Positions 34,101 through 43,325 are shown, numbered from the stretch's first letter. The stretch is 64,000 bases of DNA from Paracoccus sp. S1E-3 (GCF_013868135.1 NZ_JACEMU010000005.1:1-64000); one strand, 5' to 3'. Notes: generated by a model from the letters alone, not told the origin. Made by a program: numbers and translations.

Positions 34101-37100
34101 CATCGTGGTCGAACAGTTGAGCAGATTGATGCGCCCCTCGCGGAACTTTTCCTCGTAACGTTGTAGCGTTGCCCGTGGAATCTGCGCGGAATGCTCCTGC
34201 GCCCGGATATAGGGCGGGAAGGCAGCAAGCCGGTCGTGCAGATCTGTCCAAATTCCGCGTCCACGCAAAACGGCCACCTCGGGGGCTGTCTCGGTCCAAC
34301 GAGCGACCTCTGCCCGTTGATCGGGTGTCAGTCCGCCGGCATTGGCGACGGGCAGGCGTGGCATGGTGATCTCTGTCATGACTTGCAGGGGGGCGTTCGG
34401 ACTGCGACCGCCCGCAGACCAGCCATAGGGCCTGCGCGTGACCGGGCAGAGCCAGACACGATCCAGCCGCTCGACGGCGGCGCGCGAGAAATCCAGACGC
34501 CAGGCGCCTTGCCCCGTGTCGCGTGCGGCATTGGTGCATATCATCGTCCAAAGAGAGTCCAGAACCTCTCCTGCCCGGTCCTGATCCAACGCCGAATCCG
34601 GGCTGCCACCCGTCAACGCATAGATCAGCTGCACCAGCTTGTGACGCTCAGTCCTGGGTCCCGGCCAACGCCTGGCACGGTCCGGCATCTGGTCGGGGGG
34701 AGTATTTGCCGCATGGATCGTATTCAGCCGTCCAAAGCGCGGCGCAACAAGCGGCACCATATCCAGCGGCATCTCGACCGACAGCGCCTGACGGAACACC
34801 ATATCGGCAGCCAGATGCGCAAGGGCTGCCCATCCCTCAGCGTCAATCCCTGCTTGTGCAAGCGGAGCCGGCGGCCCGAAAAGACGCGCCTGCTCCGCCA
34901 TCTTCGGGAATGTCAGACGCAGCAAGCCCATCGTCTCGGGGTTGTTCTGGACACGCGGGCGACGGAACAGTTCGCGAAACAGAAAGGCTTCGGCAAGTTT
35001 CACCGGATCATCGGCCATTTCCTTGCCGATGCGGCGGCTGCGCCAAATGTCTCCGGCAAACTCCGCCAGATCGACATGCCCTGCAAAGCGCTGCACCAGA
35101 TCGCGCCAGGCGACCGGCGCAGACGCAGCTCCGGTCAACATCGTCAACTCGCGTTCTTTGTCGTCAGCCATATCGTCGAACCCCACGGCCCGAAGCTTTG
35201 CCACCTCGCCTTGGAGTTTTGCAACACGGGCAGGGTCGGCAGTCTCCCCCTGCTGCACCCTGTGCCAAAAAAAGGCCCGGGTCAGACTTCGCTCCGCATC
35301 CTGTTGCAATTTGGCGGCAAGGCGCGCGACACCCTGACGACTGTCGGTAAAAGTCAGTGCCCGCCGCCCACCGGCGGGCAAACCGGGCACTTGTTCTGGC
35401 GGCACTATGTCTTCAATCAGCCCACCAAGCGCATTGCCCAACAGGAAGGCGGGGCCGAAATGCAGACCCATCAATCGGGCGGAACCGGCGCTGTCACAAC
35501 AGTTTCGATCAGCCGGATCATAAAACAATTGCATCCTGCGGCCACGGACGCCATCTGGTATCGCATTGTCATAGATGCGCCCGTCATCGGCGAGCCATAT
35601 TCCATCCCCGGCAGACAGCCAGGCAAAACCGCGATCCGCTTCGCCCCCCTCCCCCTCTTCAGGCTCTGCATCAAGCGCGTAGTCGTCCCCTTCGTCCGGC
35701 TCGGGCGGCTCCAATCGGGGCTCTGCCCCCCCATGGTAAATACCTTGCAAGAAGACCTGCCCACAGTCTGAACAGGAAACCACTTCGTAAACCGGTGCGC
35801 CACAATCGCAACGTGACCGTGCCGAGAACCAGACCGCACCAAAGGGCCAACCCGCTTCATCGCCTGCCAGGTCAGGCTGGCGACACTTGCAGGACGCATC
35901 GGGGCAAGCCCAGATCCCACCTTGGGAACGGTGGAAGATATGACCGCGCCATGGCAGCAAGGGCCGCCCCTGGCGGGTCGCAGTCCCCAAAAGATCGAGC
36001 AGCTGCGAGGCCTTCGCCCGTTCCTTCGGATTACCTGTTAAAATCTCTGCCACGCGCGAAAGGGGCAAGCCATTCCGGGACATCTCATTGCACAGCTTCT
36101 GAACTCTGGGATGCGGTGCCAGAACGGCGGCGGCCTCTTCAGGCGCCATCAGGGCAAGCCTGTCCGGATTCAGTTGAACATCCGGACCCTGTGCGGGCAG
36201 AACCGGCGCATCTTCCTTCCCCTCGACAATCGCGACCCGTGCCTCATCCTGACCGGCGAGCGCCGCCGCGAAAGCACGCAGCTTTGCCGGAGCATCCGCT
36301 TCGCCACCAATCGTGGCCGAGGTCGCCATCAGCCTCACATCTTCCGAGGCAACTCCGAACCCCGCCCTCACCCGACGCAGCAAAAGCGCCATCTCTGCCG
36401 CCTGGCTGCCAATATAGCTGTGGGCCTCATCCAGAACGATCCAGCGCAAGGCACCCTGGCTGACCTCAAGCAACGGCCGGTCCTTCGTCCGCAGCAGCAG
36501 ATATTCGAGCATGGTGATATTGGTCACCAGAATTTCAGGCGGGCATTCGCGGATCTTCGCGCGCGAGCGCAGTTCGATCCTGTCAGATTTGATCACAGCT
36601 TCCCGTTCGGTCTCGGGTGTGTCACCATTCAAAAGCGCGAAGCGGACCCTGCCTCCCAAACCCGCCGCCCAGGCCGCGAGGCGCTCGCGCTGGCTCTCGA
36701 TCAGGGCGTTCAACGGATAGAGCAGGATAGCCCGCACCCCGCCACCGGGTCTTGGATTGGCCAGGATGTCCTGCAGAATCGGAATCAGGAAGCACTCGGT
36801 CTTGCCCGCACCGGTGCCTGCCGTCACTAGAACCGAGCTGTTACCCTCAAGACTGGCACGCCACGCCTCCAGCTGATGCTGACGAGGTTGGCTGTCTCGT
36901 GCCATCGCTTTGCCTTCAGCCTGGTCGAGGGCAGTCACAAGACCTTCGCTCAGCAGCCCACCCGCCAGATCGCTCATGGTTTCATTTGCAAGCTGCCATG
37001 ATTTCGCAACCTCGATCACCGGGTCGGCAATCAGGGCCGCAGGAGAACCCGGAGGCACAGACAGCACACGCAGAAGCAGCGCATTGAGCCCAGTTGATGC

Positions 37101-37187
37101 CAGTCGCGAACGAGCAACCATGCCGCGAGCCGAACGCTGCGCCAGGTGATCGAGTGCCGGTATAAGATTTGAATTGGATTGGGTCAT
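31200..37187 (-). CDS. druE: DruE-like giant DEAH helicase with DUF1998 (Druantia-type anti-phage system)
   Basis: A 1995-residue superfamily 2 helicase. Walker A is TAGTGAGKTECFLIP (near residues 122-136), motif II is VLDEAHSY (251-258), motif III is ATSATIGG (288-295), and the C-terminal RecA lobe shows STTMEMGVDIADVRLVV and QRAGRAGRRGESW. Long insertions with cysteine pairs (CDCGAPVYEVVSCSDCG; CEACHSF ... VCPRCGHSG) suggest zinc ribbons, and the DUF1998 end carries CPDGCRKGCPSCILRPD. Size and architecture match DruE, the helicase common to Druantia phage-defence systems, rather than the shorter DrmA. The ATG overlaps the stop of the upstream partner gene (ATGA), so they are co-translated. 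Confidence 0.82.
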   Translation of the reverse strand: MTQSNSNLIPALDHLAQRSARGMVARSRLASTGLNALLLRVLSVPPGSPAALIADPVIEVAKSWQLANETMSDLAGGLLSEGLVTALDQAEGKAMARDSQPRQHQLEAWRASLEGNSSVLVTAGTGAGKTECFLIPILQDILANPRPGGGVRAILLYPLNALIESQRERLAAWAAGLGGRVRFALLNGDTPETEREAVIKSDRIELRSRAKIRECPPEILVTNITMLEYLLLRTKDRPLLEVSQGALRWIVLDEAHSYIGSQAAEMALLLRRVRAGFGVASEDVRLMATSATIGGEADAPAKLRAFAAALAGQDEARVAIVEGKEDAPVLPAQGPDVQLNPDRLALMAPEEAAAVLAPHPRVQKLCNEMSRNGLPLSRVAEILTGNPKERAKASQLLDLLGTATRQGRPLLPWRGHIFHRSQGGIWACPDASCKCRQPDLAGDEAGWPFGAVWFSARSRCDCGAPVYEVVSCSDCGQVFLQGIYHGGAEPRLEPPEPDEGDDYALDAEPEEGEGGEADRGFAWLSAGDGIWLADDGRIYDNAIPDGVRGRRMQLFYDPADRNCCDSAGSARLMGLHFGPAFLLGNALGGLIEDIVPPEQVPGLPAGGRRALTFTDSRQGVARLAAKLQQDAERSLTRAFFWHRVQQGETADPARVAKLQGEVAKLRAVGFDDMADDKERELTMLTGAASAPVAWRDLVQRFAGHVDLAEFAGDIWRSRRIGKEMADDPVKLAEAFLFRELFRRPRVQNNPETMGLLRLTFPKMAEQARLFGPPAPLAQAGIDAEGWAALAHLAADMVFRQALSVEMPLDMVPLVAPRFGRLNTIHAANTPPDQMPDRARRWPGPRTERHKLVQLIYALTGGSPDSALDQDRAGEVLDSLWTMICTNAARDTGQGAWRLDFSRAAVERLDRVWLCPVTRRPYGWSAGGRSPNAPLQVMTEITMPRLPVANAGGLTPDQRAEVARWTETAPEVAVLRGRGIWTDLHDRLAAFPPYIRAQEHSAQIPRATLQRYEEKFREGRINLLNCSTTMEMGVDIADVRLVVNSNVPPALSNYRQRAGRAGRRGESWAFTLTFCRDLPLDRRVFESPADFLRRPIVAPKVWFDSPSLVQRHVNAALLTAWLSGNGGQDVRGSIGAFLGAGEAADLPALPEAMADAFLIALAGAWGEAQASRIAPLVMGTCLEARPVYALVAQCHDAFERLVSRWRTEHRTLLEGAEAAADKDARKAMELRARRLAGEFLLGELARRGFTPAYGFPTDVVTFANLSQSPADADEGTSHLRRGTASRPLDQAIREYAPSAELVIDGLVHQSEGILPAWEAGTDASRLEDLRTLWSCEACHSFDLEAGEPAVCPRCGHSGLSYRKVLRPAGFLGAKPAHVGYENLAHVETDPLRLSAHGGDWIALGDGVGRMRADPAGLVAPSVAGPLGGGFAICLDCGRAEAEPRPQPGIPTVTSKTMRSHRPLLLGRRLKLTHDGYCPSANTPGRIQHNVHLAQIMRTDVWEWQLPADPAAGAVLALAAALREALAERLGVEPDEIGPATDRSTGPAQDARLSLFLHDRAAGGAGLVARMAEPSMLEACLDRALVLLDCPDGCRKGCPSCILRPDLNRRDIVLNRPGARDLAQALRMRLALDASEQVFGPRTRLAGRSATDLVAERLQSGRLRSLDIWLHGDPGEWDFGSWRMRRLLAKLSEAGVRPRIHLPATALTVAGFDLSRKLAIFALSSVADFHRVDQLPMAGDAPVFLSLDCGVGGEALAVMGPPEAFPGAEWGSGTTAPVLMGPAPELAIGAKLSVQKLIELGVGNAHLLNIGTDVDGPASGFGRRFWSWLSGKAPLEIAAMQSVGVQSLSYSDRYLLSPYTLRLLSEVLKSAPGAGDARKEITLAFAGRPREEPRFLHDTFPADTARREVMCQLVPGADVRLLTKAKMAHNRSLAITLKDGRQLTIHLDQGFGGWRVDGVHRHDFSASEAAQARAISVAVFGVSGDKMAGAPIAISKT

Positions 37188-38905
37188 CGGGTCGCTTCCA
37201 ATGCGAGAGTCAGGGCGGCAGGCAGAGCCGTATCAAACCAGACCGGATCAGCCGCGCGCAGAGCAATGAGCTGCAGATACTCTTGGGGGGTGGGGTTTGA
37301 TCGCCCCCCCGTTGCAACTTCGGCTGCAACCAGTGGGGCGTGCAACAGCGGGCGGGCGTCATCGGTCCCCGGCAAGGCAACTTTCAACTTCCGGGCTGAC
37401 AAGCCCGACACACCATCGGGCAGGCGGGAAAAACGACGAAGCGCATCCTGCGCCGCATCTGCAAGACGATCGCGAGCTTTGGGCACGGCCAGTGGGATAG
37501 AAGCACCGGTCGCCGTCAGTGCCTGGGGCCATTCGCCGGCCCGTGCAAAAGCCTGCCCAAGATGCACCGCCAACTCGGGCCGCAATGCAATGATTTCCCC
37601 GGCGGCCTTCGCCAGCCGCTCCGCCACCAGCGAGCCGATATCTTCCTCACCGATACCCGCGTTGCGCAGCCGATGGCGCAACCCATCCCGAACAGAAACC
37701 AGCGCTTCGGTCCAGGCGGCGCAAGAAACCAAAGGCCACCATAAGGGGCTTTCGGTCTCTGTCAGCAGGGCTGCGGCACGATCTGCACGGCCAACACGCA
37801 GCAGAAGCGCTACCGCAGCGGCAGGCACGCGGGCAAGAGCCTGCACCTGATCAAGCGCAGAAGCATCCCCGGCATCTCTGACCGCAAGGATCAGGCTCCA
37901 TATCCTGTCCCATCCAATGTCATCGGGTTCAGGCAGCAAACGCCGCCACTCCTGTGCGTAATCCTGAAGGCGCTGCTCACGCGAAGACCATTCTCCGGGT
38001 TGCGCCGACCAGACCATAGGTCGCATTACACCACGGCTTTCCGAATAGCCCTGGACAAACCAAAGCCCATCACCATCTCCGAGCCAAACTGCCGGGTCCG
38101 TGCGGCTTTCGACATTAACCCTCACGATCCGGGCAGGGTCATCGAGACAGACCGCCGTCAGGCGCGTCACACCTGTCCCCAGATGCCAGAAGGGTCCCGC
38201 AGGCTCGGCACTCCAATCATATCGGCCGATCTCCAGTCGGGGCGTTTCCTGCCCACCTCCGATGAGACGCAAATTCACCCGACCATCGGCGCTTTGCAGC
38301 GCGAGGGCCTGATCAATCACATTGCTGAACTGGATCAACGGCACCGCCCCACCCGCGGAAAAGGCCACAGGCGCCCCGCCAAGAGCCATACGCAACTGCA
38401 CAGCCCCGCCGTTTGCGGGCAAAACACCACGCCAGCCGGCCATCCCCTGTCTGGAAATCGGACGATTTCCCGTCACGCGCGCGCCCTGTGCATCAATAAG
38501 CCGGGCCACGCGAGAGGGCCAAAGGCCCGTCATGGCCAAGGTTTCCCCGTTGCGCGGATCGGACAGCCGAATATCCAGAGACGCCGGTTGTCCTTCAACA
38601 GTGAGCTCCAGCACCGCACGCCCGTCCGCACCGATCACGGCAGCTTCCCGATGCCCTCCGCCCCCAAGATGCAGATGAAGGCCCTGCGGCAGGCCAGAGG
38701 CTTGAAGACGAACCTCTCCATCAGAAATCTCATGCAAAGAGATCTTCATCGTTTCCGGCAAGACAATGTATCGGCACCTTGCAAGAATCACACCTGCATC
38801 TTGCCATTCTGCGACGCTCCCCCCCAACAGGCCGGCCACCGCTTTTGTGCGCACATGCGTGCCAAGCGGCCGCATCGGGCCATCGCCTTCAACGCCCAGG
38901 AGCAT
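37184..38905 (-). CDS. DruH-like Druantia partner, C-terminal part (after a frameshift)
   Basis: About 573 codons in frame 2 of a broken gene. The natural protein seems to run from the upstream frame into this one near 38880-38950, continuing MLLGVEGDGPMRPLGTHVRT, then ILARCRYIVLPETMKISLHE, a beta-rich middle (LHLGGGGHREAAVIGADGRA, GPFWHLGTGVTRLTAVCLDD) and a helical C-terminal region (VQALARVPAAAVALLLRVGR, LVAERLAKAAGEIIALRPEL). No catalytic motif is recognised. Its stop overlaps the druE start. Druantia type III consists of just DruH and DruE; the two-gene layout here fits that type. The DruH assignment rests on context and size, not on a motif. Confidence 0.6.
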   Translation of the reverse strand: MLLGVEGDGPMRPLGTHVRTKAVAGLLGGSVAEWQDAGVILARCRYIVLPETMKISLHEISDGEVRLQASGLPQGLHLHLGGGGHREAAVIGADGRAVLELTVEGQPASLDIRLSDPRNGETLAMTGLWPSRVARLIDAQGARVTGNRPISRQGMAGWRGVLPANGGAVQLRMALGGAPVAFSAGGAVPLIQFSNVIDQALALQSADGRVNLRLIGGGQETPRLEIGRYDWSAEPAGPFWHLGTGVTRLTAVCLDDPARIVRVNVESRTDPAVWLGDGDGLWFVQGYSESRGVMRPMVWSAQPGEWSSREQRLQDYAQEWRRLLPEPDDIGWDRIWSLILAVRDAGDASALDQVQALARVPAAAVALLLRVGRADRAAALLTETESPLWWPLVSCAAWTEALVSVRDGLRHRLRNAGIGEEDIGSLVAERLAKAAGEIIALRPELAVHLGQAFARAGEWPQALTATGASIPLAVPKARDRLADAAQDALRRFSRLPDGVSGLSARKLKVALPGTDDARPLLHAPLVAAEVATGGRSNPTPQEYLQLIALRAADPVWFDTALPAALTLALEATR

Positions 38906-40062
38906 CGGGGACCCGCCCGCGTCAGTCCCCGTCCCGAAAGCGGCACCAATATTTCGGGAAATTCCGCATCGGCATCGACTGCCCGCCAGAGCGATGGCGC
39001 TTCATCCGGCGCGGGTTGCCCAGCGTCAATCACGATCCGGGCCAGAAACCGCCCGTCGGCATGCGCATTCAGGAACACCGGCTCGTCAGGTGCAGCAGGC
39101 ATCAGCAGCGCCCCGCGCCCGGCATTGCGCACCAGTTCCCAGCCACCTTCTGCCGGGATACCAAGGAAGCCCGCACCCGTATCATTCGTCAGCCGCAAGC
39201 GCAGATGGTGATCGACGCCTGACAGATTTGCATGCGGCAGAAACGCTCGCTCCGGGATTTCGGCTACACCAAGCCAGGGACCGCCGGGCTGCTTGCGCAA
39301 CTGCCTGCGCACCAGAACGGGCGTTGGTCTTTCGCCGCTCCGTTCGCTGATAAGCACCGGACGGACCAGCGCTTCAAAAGCCTCTTGCGACAGCCGAAGG
39401 GGCAAAGCCTGGCGCCAACCAGGATGATTGGCATCAAGCCAGGGTTCGGCGGCTTCGACGACCATATCTCCAGGCAAGAGATTTCTGGCCGCAACAATCG
39501 CCAGGGCGAGTTCGGCCATAAGGCGAGCCTGCTCTCCGATGCGCAAAACCTGGGGCAGATCATCGACCAGCCTAAGGGCCACGGTATCGGCAATCGACAC
39601 CCCGAGAGCACCCTCGGCCTCGATGGCGGAAACAAGTCTCAGCAGCGCTCCGCGATATCTGGGGGCATTTGCGAGTGCGAGATCGGGCAATCCCCCCTCG
39701 GCAAGCAAGGTGTAAAGAAACTCCCTATGCCCATGATCGCTACGCCGGAGCTTGCGCCTCCAAGCGGCAAGACCACGATCGGTCAACTCGATTGCGGCGG
39801 GTCGATCATAGTCGAGTGCAATACCTTCGAAAACGAACTCCCAGCTCAACTGTCCTCCCCGAAAACCCGTCCGGATATGCTCTGCCGCCCAAAGCACAAA
39901 GCCCTGCGCGGTCGATGGGGTAAGTCCGCCCATAGCGATCCGCATACGCAAAAAGGAACCCAGAGTCTCTCGTTCGGCATCGGTAACGCCATAGGCGTAA
40001 AGCGGGCGCCCATCAGGATGTTGCAGCCCGTTCCGAGCAAGAATTGACTGAACAATCTTCAT
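38788..40062 (-). CDS. DruH-like Druantia partner, N-terminal part (frameshifted)
   Basis: The beginning of the same gene: KIVQSILARNGLQHPDGRPL, YAYGVTDAERETLGSFLRMR, FVLWAAEHIRTGFRGGQLSW, ALDYDRPAAIELTDRGLAAW and EFLYTLLAEGGLPDLALAN. The ATG at 40062 has GGAG seven bases upstream. The homologous look ends around FPEILVPLSGRGLTRAGP; beyond that the frame is a shadow and stops at 38788, while the next frame carries on. Joined, the protein would be about 950-970 residues. A one-base change in a G/C run near 38890-38950 could explain the break, either a real mutation or a sequencing error. Confidence 0.62.
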   Translation of the reverse strand: MKIVQSILARNGLQHPDGRPLYAYGVTDAERETLGSFLRMRIAMGGLTPSTAQGFVLWAAEHIRTGFRGGQLSWEFVFEGIALDYDRPAAIELTDRGLAAWRRKLRRSDHGHREFLYTLLAEGGLPDLALANAPRYRGALLRLVSAIEAEGALGVSIADTVALRLVDDLPQVLRIGEQARLMAELALAIVAARNLLPGDMVVEAAEPWLDANHPGWRQALPLRLSQEAFEALVRPVLISERSGERPTPVLVRRQLRKQPGGPWLGVAEIPERAFLPHANLSGVDHHLRLRLTNDTGAGFLGIPAEGGWELVRNAGRGALLMPAAPDEPVFLNAHADGRFLARIVIDAGQPAPDEAPSLWRAVDADAEFPEILVPLSGRGLTRAGPRCSWALKAMARCGRLARMCAQKRWPACWGGASQNGKMQV

Positions 40063-40157
40063 AGAAAGGCTCCAAGCATCAAATCATCACAAAGAAGGGT
40101 AAAAGCGTCCGCAGTCGTCAAACCTTGACGTAGGTCACATAAAAACCACGGATCATC
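40063..40157 (-). promoter_or_regulatory. Upstream region of the Druantia-like operon
   Basis: The 95 bases between the IS66 remnant end and the druH-like start must contain the operon promoter unless the IS supplies it. A TTGACG (about 40121-40126, read leftwards) is present but a convincing -10 at the right spacing is not. Only the GGAG ribosome binding site is clear. Confidence 0.3.
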
Positions 40158-40352
40158 GTAAGCGGTGCGCGAACCCCGTCTGTGTTTCAGGTTGACGGCT
40201 TTTGGAAGGCCCAAGGCATGAGGTCGTCGATGCGCGACACGGGGTGGCCGTTGGCGATGGCGGTCAGTGTTGCGCGCAGGTAGGCGTAGGGATCGACCGC
40301 GTTCAGTTTGCAGGTCTCAATGAGTGAGGCCATGCGGGCCCAGGCGCGCGCG
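40158..40352 (-). mobile_element. IS66-family remnant: one end plus transposase C-terminus
   Basis: The sequence GTAAGCGGTGCGCG at 40158 is the typical IS66-family terminal repeat. Inside, reading leftwards, the frame ARMASLIETCKLNAVDPYAY, LRATLTAIANGHPVSRIDDL, MPWAFQKPST ends at 40187 and is the C-terminal domain of an IS66 TnpC transposase. The rest of the element is missing; the ars locus begins about 100 bases further. The element lies exactly between the defence and arsenic genes. Confidence 0.8.
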
Positions 40353-40424
40353 TGTCGGTGATGACCGCACGAAAGATCACGCAGCATTGCCTCTCTCGGG
40401 GTTGTTCTGTCACAACAACGGGTA

Positions 40425-40445
40425 TATCGTTTATCGACGATTAAC
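40425..40445 (+). promoter_or_regulatory. Putative ArsR operator of the arsR-acr3-arsC-arsH operon
   Basis: The AT-rich sequence ATCGTTTATCGACGAT (about 40426-40441) has an interrupted dyad (ATCGT ... ACGAT) directly upstream of the arsR start, as expected for an autoregulated ArsR site. Confidence 0.4.
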
Positions 40446-40464
40446 GAAGCTATTGGAATCACGC

Positions 40465-40785
40465 GTGCCTCAGAACGATCACCTTGCAGATCTGGCAAAG
40501 GGGCTGGCTCATCCGGCCCGTCTTCGCATCCTTCGGCATTTGCTGGCCACCCCCGGCTGCATCGGCGGTGACATCGTGGATGCTGTCGGCCTGGCACAGT
40601 CCACGGTGTCAGAGCACCTGCGGATCCTCAAGGCTTCGGGGATCATCTCGGGCGAGATCGACGGGCCGCGCGTGTGCTATGCGCTGAACCCCGCTGCGCT
40701 GGCCCCGCTGGCGGAGTTCATCGCCAGCCTGACACCGCCCCCCGGCGATGCCTGCTGCGTCCCCACCCGGAAGGAAACCGCATGA
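40465..40785 (+). CDS. arsR: ArsR-family arsenite-responsive repressor
   Basis: A 106-residue winged-helix repressor: [60 protein letters not shown] and [20 protein letters not shown]. Cysteines at GCIGGD and the C-terminal DACC are candidate As(III) ligands, as in ArsR types with C-terminal vicinal Cys. The start is uncertain: GTG 40465 is used, TTG 40453 is the alternative. The stop overlaps the acr3 start by four bases. It should repress the ars operon until arsenite binds. Confidence 0.88.
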   Translation: MPQNDHLADLAKGLAHPARLRILRHLLATPGCIGGDIVDAVGLAQSTVSEHLRILKASGIISGEIDGPRVCYALNPAALAPLAEFIASLTPPPGDACCVPTRKETA

Positions 40786-41795
40786 GCCTGTTCGAACGCT
40801 GGCTGACCCTGTGGGTCGCCCTCTGCATCCTTGTGGGCCTTGTCCTGGGCAACCTCGCGCCCGGCCTGTTTGGTGTGCTGGCCGGGCTGGAATATGCCTC
40901 GGTCAATCTGGTCGTGGCGGTTCTGATCTGGGCGATGGTCTATCCGATGATGATCGCCATCGACTTCGGCTCGCTAAAGGATGTCGGGCGGCGGCCAAAG
41001 GGGCTGGTCATCACGCTGGTGATCAACTGGCTGATCAAGCCCTTCACGATGGCGGCGCTGGCGGTGCTGTTCTTCAACCACGTCTTCGCCGGGCTGATCG
41101 ACCCGGCCAAGGCGCCCGAGTATATCGCGGGGCTGATCCTGCTGGGCGCCGCGCCCTGCACGGCCATGGTCTTCGTCTGGTCGCAGCTGACGAAGGGCGA
41201 TCCGAACTACACGCTGGTGCAGGTCAGCGTGAACGACCTGATCATGGTCGTGGCCTTCGCGCCGATCGTGGCGTTCCTACTCGGTGTCACCGACATCACC
41301 GTGCCGTGGGAGACGCTGATCCTGTCCGTCGTCCTCTACATCGTCATTCCGCTGATCGCAGGCTGGCTGACGCGACGCACCTTGATCGCGCAGGGTCGGT
41401 CGGTCGAGGATTTCTCCGCGAGGATCAAGCCCGCCTCGGTCGTCGGGCTGCTCGTGACCGTGATCCTGCTCTTCGGCTTCCAGGGGCAGGTCATCATTGC
41501 CCAACCGCTGCTGATCGCGCTCATTGCCGTGCCGATCATCCTGCAATCCTACGGCATCTTCGCGCTTGGCTATGCCTGGGCCTTTGCGTGGCGGTTGCCG
41601 CACAAGGTGGCGGCGCCCTGCGCCCTGATCGGAACGTCGAACTTCTTCGAACTGGCGGTGGCGGTGGCCATCGGCCTCTTTGGCCTCAACTCCGGTGCCG
41701 CACTCGCCACGGTTGTGGGCGTGCTGGTCGAGGTGCCGGTGATGCTGTCGCTGGTCGCCTTCGCCAATCGCACGCGGGGAAGGTTTCCAGCATGA
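40782..41795 (+). CDS. arsB: Acr3-type arsenite efflux permease (ArsB)
   Basis: A 337-residue membrane protein with about ten hydrophobic segments, of the ACR3 (BASS) type rather than the classical ArsB type. The signature [16 protein letters not shown] contains the conserved Cys needed for arsenite transport in TM4, and [19 protein letters not shown] is the typical TM9 motif. It exports arsenite across the inner membrane using the proton gradient. The ATG follows AAGGAAA and overlaps arsR; its own stop overlaps arsC. Confidence 0.93.
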   Translation: MSLFERWLTLWVALCILVGLVLGNLAPGLFGVLAGLEYASVNLVVAVLIWAMVYPMMIAIDFGSLKDVGRRPKGLVITLVINWLIKPFTMAALAVLFFNHVFAGLIDPAKAPEYIAGLILLGAAPCTAMVFVWSQLTKGDPNYTLVQVSVNDLIMVVAFAPIVAFLLGVTDITVPWETLILSVVLYIVIPLIAGWLTRRTLIAQGRSVEDFSARIKPASVVGLLVTVILLFGFQGQVIIAQPLLIALIAVPIILQSYGIFALGYAWAFAWRLPHKVAAPCALIGTSNFFELAVAVAIGLFGLNSGAALATVVGVLVEVPVMLSLVAFANRTRGRFPA

Positions 41796-42220
41796 GCTTT
41801 CCCGTCGTCATCCACCATAACCCGGAATGCGGCACCTCGCGCAATGTCCTCGGGATCATCCGCGCCGCCGGATATGCGCCCGTGGTCATCGACTACCTGA
41901 AGGAAGGCTGGACCCGCCCGCAGCTTCTGGCGCTGTTTGCCGCCGCCGGAATCAGCCCGCGCCAGGCGCTGCGCGTGGCCCGCTCCCCGGCCGAGGAGAT
42001 GGGCCTGACCGCCGCGGACGTGACGGACAATCAGCTTCTGGATGCGATGGTCGCGCATCCGATCCTCGTGAACCGGCCCATCGCCTGCACGCCCAAGGGC
42101 GTGCGCCTGTGCCGCCCGTCCGAGGTGGTGCTGGACCTGCTGGACCGCATGCCCCCCGGCCCTCTGGCCAAGGAGGACGGGCAGATGATCATCGACGCGG
42201 AAGGAAACCGTCTTGTCTGA
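41792..42220 (+). CDS. arsC: Arsenate reductase, glutaredoxin-dependent (ArsC)
   Basis: A 142-residue ArsC of the thioredoxin fold: the catalytic cysteine lies in [17 protein letters not shown], and arsenate-binding arginines are found near [11 protein letters not shown] and [20 protein letters not shown]. It reduces arsenate to arsenite with glutathione/glutaredoxin, feeding the Acr3 pump. Start and stop overlap the neighbouring genes, giving tight translational coupling. Confidence 0.93.
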   Translation: MSFPVVIHHNPECGTSRNVLGIIRAAGYAPVVIDYLKEGWTRPQLLALFAAAGISPRQALRVARSPAEEMGLTAADVTDNQLLDAMVAHPILVNRPIACTPKGVRLCRPSEVVLDLLDRMPPGPLAKEDGQMIIDAEGNRLV

Positions 42221-42929
42221 TACGCCCAACATCGACGATGCGCTGTTCCCCGCCATCGACCGTGACCGGCTGTTCGGTGGCACGGCCTCTGCGCATCCGC
42301 CGCGCCTCCTGATCCTCTACGGCTCACTGCGCGCCCGCAGCTTTTCGCGGCTGGCGGCCGAGGAAGCGGGCCGCATCCTGACGCGGCTTGGGGCCGAGGT
42401 CCGGTTCTTCAACCCCTCAGGCCTGCCGCTGGTCGATGACGGCGTGGAAGCGACCCACCCCAAGGTGCGCGAGTTGCGCGATCTGGTGGCCTGGTGCGAG
42501 GGGATGGTCTGGTCCAGCCCTGAGCGGCACGGCGCCATGACCGGGCTGATGAAAACGCAGATCGACTGGATCCCGCTCTCCGACGGCGCCGTGCGGCCGA
42601 CGCAGGGCAAGACGCTGGCCGTCATGCAAGTCTCGGGCGGATCGCAGAGCTTTAACGCGGTGAACCAGATGCGCGTCCTCGGCCGCTGGATGCGGATGCT
42701 GACGATCCCCAACCAATCCTCGATCCCGAAGGCGTTTCAGGAGTTTGACGAAGCCGGGCGGATGCGCCCCTCGCCGCTCTACGACCGGATCGTGGACGTG
42801 ATGGAAGAGTTGATGAAGTTCACCCTGCTGACGCGCGATCGGGCCGATTACCTCGTGGACCGCTATTCCGAGCGCAAGGAAAGCGCCGAGGCGCCGTTGA
42901 AACGGGTGAACCTGTCAGCTGCCACTTGA
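42213..42929 (+). CDS. arsH: ArsH, NADPH-dependent FMN reductase for organoarsenicals
   Basis: A 238-residue flavodoxin-like protein: FMN-binding [40 protein letters not shown], and [20 protein letters not shown], the last typical of ArsH. ArsH oxidises trivalent organoarsenicals and lowers oxidative stress. The start is TTG 42213 with AAGGAAA in front, overlapping the arsC stop. Its 3' end overlaps the convergent OsmC gene by 15 bases. Confidence 0.92.
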   Translation: MSDTPNIDDALFPAIDRDRLFGGTASAHPPRLLILYGSLRARSFSRLAAEEAGRILTRLGAEVRFFNPSGLPLVDDGVEATHPKVRELRDLVAWCEGMVWSSPERHGAMTGLMKTQIDWIPLSDGAVRPTQGKTLAVMQVSGGSQSFNAVNQMRVLGRWMRMLTIPNQSSIPKAFQEFDEAGRMRPSPLYDRIVDVMEELMKFTLLTRDRADYLVDRYSERKESAEAPLKRVNLSAAT

Positions 42930-43325
42930 GGCGCGGCGCAGCGTGCCTTCCAGCGGCACCGCCCCGGAAAGCGTATTCGAGATCGTGCCGTATTTCAGGA
43001 CGTTGCGGTGCAAAAGATCAAGGCGCTGGTCGGTCTCGGCACTGTCCACGACAATCTCGTAGCGGATCAGGGTCAGCTTCGGTGGCGCATCCTGGCGCAG
43101 GGCTTCCAGCCGCACCTCAGCCCCGTCGATCTGGAAGTGCAGCATCGGCGTCACCCGCTCGATCCCTTTCAGCATGCAGGCCGCTAGGGCCGACAGCAGC
43201 AGTTCCACGGGGTTCATCGCATCAGGCCGCCCCGCCAGATCGGTGTCGAGCGTGACTTGCGCCTCCTTCGCAATCGCGAGACTGCCATGCGCATCGATGC
43301 GGCGGGCGTGGACGCGATACTCCAT
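42915..43325 (-). CDS. OsmC-family peroxiredoxin-like protein
   Basis: A 136-residue OsmC/YhfA-like protein: [40 protein letters not shown] (helix with the first catalytic Cys) and a region where a second Cys would be expected ([20 protein letters not shown]) but is not present. With one catalytic Cys only, it may handle organic peroxides or thiol adducts with an external partner, possibly the small thioredoxin-like protein encoded just upstream. TGATG overlap couples it to that gene. Last gene of the arsR-arsP operon. Confidence 0.82.
   Translation of the reverse strand: MEYRVHARRIDAHGSLAIAKEAQVTLDTDLAGRPDAMNPVELLLSALAACMLKGIERVTPMLHFQIDGAEVRLEALRQDAPPKLTLIRYEIVVDSAETDQRLDLLHRNVLKYGTISNTLSGAVPLEGTLRRASSGS

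Noticed and set aside
35357..36463. Several long + strand frames inside the helicase gene
   Set aside because: All are shadows of the 1995-residue helicase, which has complete motifs in order.
31200..37187. DISARM DrmA or Dpd-type helicase as identity of the large helicase
   Set aside because: The length of about 2000 residues and the absence of drmB/drmC, methylase or dpd genes fit Druantia better, though only a model search can settle it.
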